DNA of 64,000 nt from Rhodospirillum sp047263945. Lineage in GTDB: Bacteria > Pseudomonadota > Alphaproteobacteria > Rhodospirillales > Rhodospirillaceae. Under the pieces are notes generated by a model. It made no database searches. It was not told where the DNA came from and saw nothing but the letters and a program-made list of their open reading frames with translations. Positions 43,102 through 50,208 of the stretch are shown piece by piece; the stretch's first letter is position 1, and each line of letters opens with the position of its first letter. The stretch lies in contig NZ_JBLAVB010000016.1 of NCBI RefSeq assembly GCF_047263945.1, positions 1 through 64,000 of the forward strand, read 5' to 3'. Made by a program: the position numbers and the translations under genes.

Positions 43102-43749
43102 CTAGGATCGGGCCAGGCGGCGCTCGACGAGCACGCCCAGCAGCGCCAAGGCGCCGTTGATGATCAGGTAAATGAGACCGGCTGCCATATAGGCCTCCAG
43201 GGGGCGATAGGTGCTCGACGCCACGGATTGGCTGACCCGGGTCAGTTCGGCCACGCCCACCACGGAAATCAACGAGGAGGCCTTGAGCAGCAGGATCAAC
43301 TCGTTGACCAGCGCCGGTACGGACAGGCGGAAGGCCTGGGGCAGAAGGATGCGCCGCCAAATGGCCCCCTCGGAAAAGCCCAGGGCCAGGGCCGCCTCCC
43401 CATGGCCATGGGGAATGGCCAACAGGGATCCACGATAGATCTCCGACACATAGGCCGAGGACGCCAAACCCAGGGCACCGATGGCAGCCACCAGAGGCGG
43501 CACATCAATGCCGATCAGGGGAAGCATGTAATAGATCAGAAGCAGTTGGATCAGGAGGGGCACGCCCCGGAAGAAGCTGACGTAGACCGCACCGAGGGTT
43601 TCCCCCGTCCGCCCACCGGAGATCCGGCCCACACAAATGAGGGCGCCCAGAATCTGACCCACCAGGATCCCCGCCAGGGAGACCGCGACGGTCATGACCG
43701 TGCCCTGCAGCAGATAGGGCAGATTGCGCGTGACGACGTCCCAATTCAT
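43102..43749 (-). CDS. Polar amino-acid ABC transporter permease
   Basis: 215 residues, same family as its downstream neighbour. Start VVTRNLPYLLQGTVMTVAVSLAGILVGQILG, then YVSFFRGVPLLIQLLLIYYMLP and the EAA loop GEAALALGFSEGAIWRRILLPQAFRLSVPAL. It lies 12 bases upstream of the second permease and 112 bases after the binding-protein gene. Confidence 0.92.
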   Translation of the reverse strand: MNWDVVTRNLPYLLQGTVMTVAVSLAGILVGQILGALICVGRISGGRTGETLGAVYVSFFRGVPLLIQLLLIYYMLPLIGIDVPPLVAAIGALGLASSAYVSEIYRGSLLAIPHGHGEAALALGFSEGAIWRRILLPQAFRLSVPALVNELILLLKASSLISVVGVAELTRVSQSVASSTYRPLEAYMAAGLIYLIINGALALLGVLVERRLARS

Positions 43750-43861
43750 GGACAGGGCCGGTCCTTCACTTCAGGGGACAGGGGAGACGAAGCCGCAGAA
43801 AGGGGCGAGAGAGAAACCCCCTCCTGCGGCTTCCCGGTCAACTGATCGGAGAGAGGGCCGA

Positions 43862-44776
43862 TCAGAAGGAGGGAGCGGGAACCTCGGAGGGCAGGTCAAT
43901 GGATTGACCCAACCACTTTTCCTGAATCTTGGCCATGCGGCCATCGGCGCTGATCGCCACCAGGGCCGCGTTCACGGCCTCGCGCAGGGACTCATCCCCC
44001 TCCCCCTTGCGGGTCACCCAGGAGAAATAGGTCGGCTTGCCAAACGGCGGCAGAACGACGGTGAAGGTCTCCGGCCGCTGGGAGGCGGCATAGGACAGAT
44101 TCGGCAGGGAGTTCACCGAAGCGTCCACCCGACCCGCCGCCAAATCCGCATAGGATTGGTTGCTGTCCACATATTCGTTGAAGCTCACGTCGCCACCGAG
44201 GGTCTCGGCGTATTCTTTCACCTGGGCCAGCTGGGAGGTGCCCTTGCCACCACCAACGGTTTTTCCGACGATATCCTCGGGCTTCATGATGCTGTCGTCG
44301 CCGGTCCGTTTCATCAGGGCTGCCGTGGCATTGGCGATGGGCACGGTAAAGCCGTAGCGCTCCATACGCTCCTTCGTGATGGTCACCGGCGCGATCACCA
44401 GATCAAACTTTCCGGCTTCCAGACCCGGCAGGACGCTGGTCCAAGGCAGATCCTGGTATTCCACCTTCAGACCCATTTCCTTGCCGACCTCATCGATCAG
44501 ATCGCGGTTCAGGCCAATGTACTCACCGCCTTCAATCATATCGAAGGGGGGGAACTGCATTTCGGTTCCGGTCTTCAGGACGCCCGCGGCCTTGACGTCG
44601 GCCAGGGTGTCGGCCTTGGCCGAGGGCGTGACCGCCATCAGAACGGCCAGGGCGGCACCCGCCAGGGCCAGGGACTTCAAGGTCGCCCGACGGCCAAGGG
44701 CCGTCATGTTCTTGCTGCGGCCAAGGGCCGTCATGTTCGTGCTGCGGCCAAGGGTCGGAAAAGTCGTCTTGCTCAT
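43862..44776 (-). CDS. Periplasmic amino-acid-type binding protein
   Basis: 304 residues. Family 3 solute-binding protein: VLKTGTEMQFPPFDMIEGGEYIGLNRDLIDEVGKEMGLKVEY, FDLVIAPVTITKERMERYGFTVPI and a C-terminal EKWLG. It captures the substrate for the two permeases. The ATG at 44776 has AGGAG upstream. The export signal is GRRATLKSLALAGAALAVLMAVTPSAKA, with a twin-arginine-like pair, preceded by a tandem 9-residue duplication (TALGRSxNM) that lengthens the N-region. The promoter carries a TGTACGCACA box, probably the operator of the GntR regulator encoded next door. Confidence 0.9.
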   Translation of the reverse strand: MSKTTFPTLGRSTNMTALGRSKNMTALGRRATLKSLALAGAALAVLMAVTPSAKADTLADVKAAGVLKTGTEMQFPPFDMIEGGEYIGLNRDLIDEVGKEMGLKVEYQDLPWTSVLPGLEAGKFDLVIAPVTITKERMERYGFTVPIANATAALMKRTGDDSIMKPEDIVGKTVGGGKGTSQLAQVKEYAETLGGDVSFNEYVDSNQSYADLAAGRVDASVNSLPNLSYAASQRPETFTVVLPPFGKPTYFSWVTRKGEGDESLREAVNAALVAISADGRMAKIQEKWLGQSIDLPSEVPAPSF

Positions 44777-44809
44777 GTCTTCGATGCTCCTGTGAAGAGA
44801 GGGCGAAAT

Positions 44810-44821
44810 TTGTACGCACAA
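44810..44821. promoter_or_regulatory. Candidate GntR operator before binding-protein gene
   Basis: TTGTACGCACAA, an almost perfect palindrome 34 bases upstream of the binding-protein start. With its flank (minus strand TTTATTGTGCGTACAAA) it matches the site at 46807-46818. It resembles the HutC box but with a CG centre. Confidence 0.6.
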
Positions 44822-44839
44822 TAAAGACCAATGGGCGGA

Positions 44840-45700
44840 TCAAGGTCCAGAGCCGTCTCCGGACCCCGGGGGAAACGGAGAGGTCTCCGTCCGAGCCAAG
44901 CCTCCATCGAGCCCCAGTTCGGAGACGGTGGAGGACCGCGTCGTGCCCCGCAGCACATACCGCTCCCCGACGGAGAGAAAGCGCACCAGCGTAACCGGTC
45001 GCCCCAGGTTCTGGGTCCGCCGCTCCACCAGCAGGCAGGCATCGCCCCTGTCGATTTCGAGCAGGGCTGCCATTTCAGCAGACGCACCGACAGCACGCAC
45101 CGTATGATTCGCGGTCGACCAGGGCAGGTGATCGGCCAGCCAACGCCCCGGCGGCGTGTCCCGGAAATCCTCGTCCACGGCATCCGGAGCCACGGCGAGA
45201 TTGATCCAGCGCCGTTCCACCTGGAGAGGAACCCCATCGCCGAGGTGGAGAACCTCCAGTTCCAACAGGGGGGCGCCCTCGGCCATGTCGGTCCAGCGCA
45301 GACCGTCGCGGCCGTTGATGACCTCCCGCCGGTCGAGGATCCGGTATTGGTAAACCCCGCCGCGTTCCGCCACCACCTCTCCAATATCGGGGATCGGCAA
45401 GGTGAAACTGTCCCGCCGCTTGGCCGCGACAAAGGTCCCAGCCTTGCGCCGCCGTACCAGGAAGCCTTCCTTGGCCAGGGCCCCGATGGCCTTATGGGCA
45501 GTTTGCCGCGACACCCCAAGGGTCTCGGCGATCCGCTCCTCGCTGGGCAACCGATCCCCCACCGCCAGGGCCCCATCCAGGATCCGCCGGGCAAAGGCCC
45601 GTTTGACCTGAGCGAACAGGGGACCCTTGCCATCCAATTGAACGGAGAGAGCCAGGCTTTCGGCGGGATCCAGGCCTTTGGTCGGGTCCAGAAAGGTCAT
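44840..45700 (-). CDS. HutC-like GntR/UTRA regulator
   Basis: 286 residues. GntR helix-turn-helix: PLFAQVKRAFARRILDGALA, RLPSEERIAETLGVSRQTAHKAIGALAKEGFLVRRRKAGTFVA. The UTRA domain follows: LLELEVLHLGDGVPLQVERRWINLAVAP and LEIDRGDACLLVERRTQ, very like HutC, so the inducer may be a small carboxylate resembling urocanate or histidine. Its start overlaps the oxygenase stop, and it precedes the transporter genes on the same strand, so it is the probable local regulator. Two TGTACG-type boxes lie upstream of the oxygenase and of the binding-protein gene. Confidence 0.9.
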   Translation of the reverse strand: MTFLDPTKGLDPAESLALSVQLDGKGPLFAQVKRAFARRILDGALAVGDRLPSEERIAETLGVSRQTAHKAIGALAKEGFLVRRRKAGTFVAAKRRDSFTLPIPDIGEVVAERGGVYQYRILDRREVINGRDGLRWTDMAEGAPLLELEVLHLGDGVPLQVERRWINLAVAPDAVDEDFRDTPPGRWLADHLPWSTANHTVRAVGASAEMAALLEIDRGDACLLVERRTQNLGRPVTLVRFLSVGERYVLRGTTRSSTVSELGLDGGLARTETSPFPPGSGDGSGP

Positions 45701-46743
45701 TGAGCCTGGATCTCCGGAATCTGGATCTCCCGGATCCCCCCCTCCCCCGTTTGCGCCTCCTTTTCCTTGCGATGGCGACCGGATTCGACAATCCGCCCCC
45801 AGATGTGATCTCCCGCCGCGATCGGAGCATGACGCGGCGCCTCAGACCCGTTCCGGGCGCTCAGAATATCCCGGGGATCAACCGCCGCATCGTAGGAAGG
45901 GTCGTAGAAGCTGGCGATGGAGAACCGCTCCCGGTTAGAGGTGTTTCGCACACGGTGGGCATTGGACAGGAAGTGGTCGTTGGTCCAACGCTGCAGCAGG
46001 TCACCCACATTAATGACAAAGGACCCCGGAACCGGTGGCCCCTCCACCCATTGGCCGTCCCGGTTCAGCACCTCCAGCCCGCCCACGTCGTCCTGGTAGA
46101 GCAAGGTGATACAGCCATAGTCCGTGTGGGGGGCTACACCATACTGATCGGCTCCCATCTCCTCGGGTTGGGGCGGGTAGTAGATGGCCTGAGTCCGTTG
46201 CAATGGCTTGGCATAGCGGTCCTTGAAAAAGCTCTCCGGCAGGTTCAGGGCCAGGGCCACACCGCGCAGCAAATCGGCACCGCAGGCGCCGATGGCCGCG
46301 TAATAGGCTTCCATCGCCGGGCGAAATCCCGTCGGCGTCTCGGGCCACTGGTTCGGACCGCGCAAGGGTTGACCGGCAACCACATCCGGGTCGTCCTCGG
46401 CCAGCTCCAAACCGATCTGGAAGAATTCCTTGAAGTCGGGCCTCTCGGCCCCATACATCAGCGCTCCGCCAGCGCCATGGAACCCCCGAAAGGTCTTATT
46501 GGCCTTCGTCCTGGCCTTGACCTCCAGGGGTTGGTGAAAGAAGGCCAGGGATTGGGCAATCGCGGTGTCGATCAGGATTTGGGACACCCCGTGGTTCACG
46601 ATGTAGAAGAATCCGGCAGTGGTGCAGGCTTCTGCGATTTTCCGCCCGACGGCCACCCGGCGCTCCAGATCCTTGGACCGCAAGTCGGTCACATCGATGA
46701 TCGGCAAATCCCTCACGCCCCCATCCCTTCCCACTATCGACAT
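45697..46743 (-). CDS. Isopenicillin N synthase-like Fe(II) oxygenase
   Basis: 348 residues. The 2-His-1-Asp iron site is complete: H206 and D208 in APHTDYGCITLLYQD, H263 in NAHRVRN, with R273 in ERFSIASF for the 2-oxoglutarate or substrate carboxylate. The N-terminus LPIIDVTDL and AGFFYIVNHGV are the family's DIOX_N region. Most relatives are 2-oxoglutarate-dependent oxygenases rather than true IPNS. As first gene of the cluster (with the GntR gene overlapping by ATGA) it probably starts attack on the imported compound. Product unknown. Confidence 0.88.
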   Translation of the reverse strand: MSIVGRDGGVRDLPIIDVTDLRSKDLERRVAVGRKIAEACTTAGFFYIVNHGVSQILIDTAIAQSLAFFHQPLEVKARTKANKTFRGFHGAGGALMYGAERPDFKEFFQIGLELAEDDPDVVAGQPLRGPNQWPETPTGFRPAMEAYYAAIGACGADLLRGVALALNLPESFFKDRYAKPLQRTQAIYYPPQPEEMGADQYGVAPHTDYGCITLLYQDDVGGLEVLNRDGQWVEGPPVPGSFVINVGDLLQRWTNDHFLSNAHRVRNTSNRERFSIASFYDPSYDAAVDPRDILSARNGSEAPRHAPIAAGDHIWGRIVESGRHRKEKEAQTGEGGIREIQIPEIQAQ

Positions 46744-46806
46744 GCAAGAAACTTCGACCTTCGAGCCCCAAGACCAGGATCAGGGTGACGGCGCGATGGG
46801 TTTATT

Positions 46807-46818
46807 TTGTACGTACAT
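46807..46818. promoter_or_regulatory. Candidate GntR operator before oxygenase gene
   Basis: TTGTACGTACAT holds the perfect palindrome TGTACGTACA, 64 bases upstream of the oxygenase start. Flanks (TTTATT...ATAATC) resemble those of the box at 44810-44821. Confidence 0.65.
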
Positions 46819-46874
46819 AATCCCACGTCAATCTGAAATGCCACTTTTTAGACATCAAATTTCATGCGGCTATT

Positions 46875-46917
46875 TTTTGTGCGTAGCACCATGGAGGCTT
46901 TTGTGCGCAGCACCATG
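46875..46917. repeat. Two 19-bp direct repeats, possible operator half-sites
   Basis: TTTTGTGCGTAGCACCATG and TTTTGTGCGCAGCACCATG, 24 bases apart. Each begins with TTGTGCGYA, close to the minus-strand form of the box at 44810-44821, so they may be extra weak sites for the same GntR regulator. Confidence 0.55.
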
Positions 46918-47022
46918 CCGCCCCCTTCGCCCCTTCCGATTGAGCACCGGAGCCAGGGCCACCCAGAGCGCTCAACCGCCCCACTCCAGCGTCTATTCAT
47001 TGGATGAGGCGAGCCGATACCC

Positions 47023-48861
47023 TCACCGTTCCACCCAGACGCAGGTCAGGTCATCGGGCAAATTGCGTGGCGCCAGCGTGTGGAAGGCATGGATCACCCC
47101 GGCCAACCCCTGTCGCAGGGACAGGCGGGACAGACGCCCGCTGAACACATGCTCTACCCCTTCGATCTCCCAGGGGTTTCCCCCCGGTTGTAAGGGGGTT
47201 TCATAAAGGGCATCGCTGTAGAGCAAGAGAACCGAGTTCGGAGGGAAATCCATGACCTGGGTTTCATAGTCCACGTCATCCAGGATCCCCAGGGGCAGCC
47301 CCTCTCCGTTGCCCCGGATCACCTCTTCCGTCCGCTTCATGCCGATCAGGGGTGGCGGCGCGGCGGCGGCGGCATAAGTCAATGTATCGGCAGCAAAATC
47401 AATGACGCCATAGAACATGGTCGCGAAGTGCTCCACGGCCAGGACCTCCACTAGGAAGTCGTTCAGTTCGGACAGCACCTGAGCCGGATCGTCGGCCGGA
47501 GCCCGGGCATCCCGCAAAAAGGTATGCAGCCGCATGGTCTGTAAGGCTGGCCCCACCCCGTGGCCGGAGAAATCAACGGTGAAGACAGCCACCCGGGTTT
47601 CATCGAGATCCCGCAAGCCCCAATAGTCCCCCCCCAATTCCCCACAGGGCTCGTAATGGGATTTGATAACGCAGCCATGCCGTTCGGCCACCTGAGCCAG
47701 CCGGTCCTCGGTGGGCAACAGGGAGAGCTGGACACCATGGGCAATTTCCAGGTCTCGCTGGGTCCGCTCATGGTATTCCCGCAAATTGCGCAACAGGGCG
47801 CCATGTTCCATCATGGACCGGGCCAATTCGCCGAACAGGGGACCATCCACGGGTTTATTGAGGATATGCGAGGCCCCGGCCCGAAGGATCCTATTCCGCT
47901 CCTCCCGCTCCAGGGCTGTGGTGACGGCCAGAATGGGCAGGTCCTGGTATTGCGGATCGGCCCGCAAGGTTTCCATGATCTCTAACCCCCCGATGCGAGA
48001 CAATCCCATATCGATCACCATGAGGTCCGGCTTCAGATGCCGGGCCATCTCCAGGGCCGAAGCCCCCTCGTTGGCTTCCACGAACCGGTAGGCGCCCCCC
48101 CTGGCGAGATACCCTTTCAGCTCATTCCGAATAATCGCATCCCCATCGGCGACCAGCACCAGCTCCCCCCGTCCCGGGGGAGCCTCCACGATGGCGGGGC
48201 AAGCGAACCGCAGCCGCAGCCGCCGCCCCTCATCCTCGTGCTCGGCGCCATCGGACACGCGGGCCATAAGGGCGACCCCCCGCCCAGAGAGGGCCAGGGA
48301 GGCAGGCGGAAACAACTCCAGCACCTTGGGATCGAAGCCATCGCCCTCGTCCTGGATCGTCAGATCCAGATGCCCGCCGTCGCGACGGAGTCCCACCACC
48401 ACCAGACGGCGGTTATAAGGAGCCTCCTTCAGCCGTGCCTCGATCTCTACCCAAAGATCCTTGCCGGGGTCCAAGTGGGAGGACAGCCCCAAATTCCCGT
48501 GGAGAGCAGCATTGACCAGGGCTTCCTGGGTCGCCGTCCACAGGTCGTCTGCGCGACTGGCCAGGGTCGGCGCCTCTCCCAAGATCCAGGAAACCACCAG
48601 ATCCGGCATCAGCCCCGCCAGGGCGGCCCTGACCGATAGAACGATGCCACGCCCCGGCAGGCCCAAAGCCTCGACGGCCAGATCCCGGGCATGGGGATCC
48701 CCCCACAGGGTCGCTTCCAGCCCCACTCGCGCCCGGGAGTCCCTAAGGGCCATGGGATTGGCGGCCTCGAACGGGACCAAACCATGTTCATCTTCGGGAT
48801 CAGTTGGCTTGGGAGGGCGCATGGCGTCAGTGCGGTCCTGCAACGCGGAGAAAGCAATCAC
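47023..48861 (-). CDS. HATPase-REC-PP2C phosphatase signalling protein
   Basis: 612 residues. Order: a GHKL/anti-sigma-type ATPase domain (about 85-215; TATQEALVNAALHGN, IQDEGDGFDP, GRGVALM), a receiver domain (about 235-350; VADGDAIIRNEL, Asp in MVIDMGLSRIGG, Lys in LNKPVDG), a linker helix and a SpoIIE/RsbU-type PP2C phosphatase (ELGGDYWGL, VFTVDFSGHGVGPAL, LLYSDALYET, DDLTCVWVER). It combines kinase-like and phosphatase-like modules, typical of partner-switching control of an anti-sigma antagonist. The start is GTG 48861 or ATG 48822; neither has a strong ribosome site. No cognate antagonist gene is adjacent. Confidence 0.85.
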   Translation of the reverse strand: MIAFSALQDRTDAMRPPKPTDPEDEHGLVPFEAANPMALRDSRARVGLEATLWGDPHARDLAVEALGLPGRGIVLSVRAALAGLMPDLVVSWILGEAPTLASRADDLWTATQEALVNAALHGNLGLSSHLDPGKDLWVEIEARLKEAPYNRRLVVVGLRRDGGHLDLTIQDEGDGFDPKVLELFPPASLALSGRGVALMARVSDGAEHEDEGRRLRLRFACPAIVEAPPGRGELVLVADGDAIIRNELKGYLARGGAYRFVEANEGASALEMARHLKPDLMVIDMGLSRIGGLEIMETLRADPQYQDLPILAVTTALEREERNRILRAGASHILNKPVDGPLFGELARSMMEHGALLRNLREYHERTQRDLEIAHGVQLSLLPTEDRLAQVAERHGCVIKSHYEPCGELGGDYWGLRDLDETRVAVFTVDFSGHGVGPALQTMRLHTFLRDARAPADDPAQVLSELNDFLVEVLAVEHFATMFYGVIDFAADTLTYAAAAAPPPLIGMKRTEEVIRGNGEGLPLGILDDVDYETQVMDFPPNSVLLLYSDALYETPLQPGGNPWEIEGVEHVFSGRLSRLSLRQGLAGVIHAFHTLAPRNLPDDLTCVWVER

Positions 48862-48989
48862 CCTGGGAGACCACAGCCCTGGGAAAGCACGACCACTGTC
48901 ACAGGGCGGTCAGGCGACAGCAGGGCATCAGCTCCCCAACCACCGAAAATCATACTGCCCGGCATCCCGACAGCGCAACTGGCGAACGC

Positions 48990-50075
48990 TCAGGATCCAG
49001 CCAGGGCGGCAATGACCTGTGCCTGCAAGGAAACGGGGATCTGCGCATAAACCGGCAGGGATATGGCCTCCTGGCTCCAGGCCAAGGCGTTGGGCAGATC
49101 CGTTTCAACCGTCCGGTCGCCGTCCAAAGCGCGGAGCACAAAGGGGCGGAAGGCCCGCTCCTCCAGGCCCAAAGCCGCGAGCCTGTTCCGCGCCGCCGAA
49201 CCGCCCCCCAAGGCCAAGGGGATCCGTATTACATATTGGTCGTAGACATGGGTCGCCTCAATCCGCTCTTGCGGAATCAAAACCCCCAAGGGCACCAGCG
49301 CCGCGTCATAGCGCAACGCCACGGACTGACGGCGCAAAATCCCTCCTTCCAGGCCCCGCATACGCAGGCGGGCGACGGCCGCCCGCACCCCATCCATGGG
49401 CAAGTCCAAAGCTTTTGCCAAATCCCGCGCCCGGCTATCCAACAGCGGATCATTGGTCACCAGAATTCCAGCGGGTCCCAGGGCGGAGAAGGTTCGATCC
49501 GCCCCCAGGCAGAAGAGTCCCATCTTGCCGGCACTCCCACATCGACGCCCATTCAAGGCGGCACCAACAGCCTCGGACGCATCTTCGATCATCGGCAGGC
49601 CATGGGACCGGGCCACCGCAGCCAAACCAGGAAGATCAGCGGAATGTCCAGTCCGATGGGAAACCAGAACCGCCCCTGCCCCTAAGCCTCGACTCGAGGC
49701 CAAAACACGCTCCAAGGCGACCGGATCCATCAGCGGATGGCGACTTTCCACATCGACAGGAATCGCCCGAATTCCCAAGCGAAACAAAGCCGCATCGATT
49801 GTGGCATCGGCAAAGGCATCAACGAGAACCGCATCGCCCGCCCCGAGCCCCAACACCCTTAAAGAGAGCTCCAACGCCGTAACGCCCCCGGACAAGGCCA
49901 AGGCATACCCCACGCCTAACCATCGGGTAAAAGTTTGCTCCAATAGGTTTAATTCACCGTGGATTCGAGCCGGTTCCACTTCCGTGGACCGGACCATAAC
50001 TTGCCTCAGGTCCCCTTGAATTTCCCGAATACCCGCTAGGGAATCTTGGAGTAGAATAGAATCTCTTCCGATCAC
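48990..50075 (-). CDS. DegT/DnrJ/EryC1-fold protein without PLP lysine
   Basis: 361 residues. The fold of sugar aminotransferases is clear: LGVGYALALSGGVTALELSLRVLGLGAGDAVLVDAF, PVDVESRHPLMDP, LPMIEDASEAVGAALNGRRCGSAGKMG and GPAGILVTND. The lysine that should hold PLP (usual F-x4-K after the Asp segment) is Arg here, R194 in LGADRTFSALG. The PLP-pyridine Asp (ED of IEDASEA) is kept. It may bind PMP without a Schiff base, or be non-catalytic. Near two TPR-glycosyltransferases and flagellar genes, which would suit nonulosonate or amino-sugar modification. Confidence 0.78.
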   Translation of the reverse strand: MIGRDSILLQDSLAGIREIQGDLRQVMVRSTEVEPARIHGELNLLEQTFTRWLGVGYALALSGGVTALELSLRVLGLGAGDAVLVDAFADATIDAALFRLGIRAIPVDVESRHPLMDPVALERVLASSRGLGAGAVLVSHRTGHSADLPGLAAVARSHGLPMIEDASEAVGAALNGRRCGSAGKMGLFCLGADRTFSALGPAGILVTNDPLLDSRARDLAKALDLPMDGVRAAVARLRMRGLEGGILRRQSVALRYDAALVPLGVLIPQERIEATHVYDQYVIRIPLALGGGSAARNRLAALGLEERAFRPFVLRALDGDRTVETDLPNALAWSQEAISLPVYAQIPVSLQAQVIAALAGS

Positions 50076-50208
50076 TGCCGTTTCCTTTTCGTCAACGATC
50101 GGGACGCTAAGCGTCTTTATTCCCGTGGTAAAGCTGTAGATATCCCCAATTCGTCATTAAAAGTGGAAAAACTAGACCGCCATTTCGCGGAATCTTGGAA
50201 ATTTTCTC

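Noticed and set aside
42436..43845. 469-codon open frame antisense to the two permease genes
   Set aside because: Both permeases have EAA loops and membrane helices. The antisense frame is Gln/His/Gly-rich without motifs.
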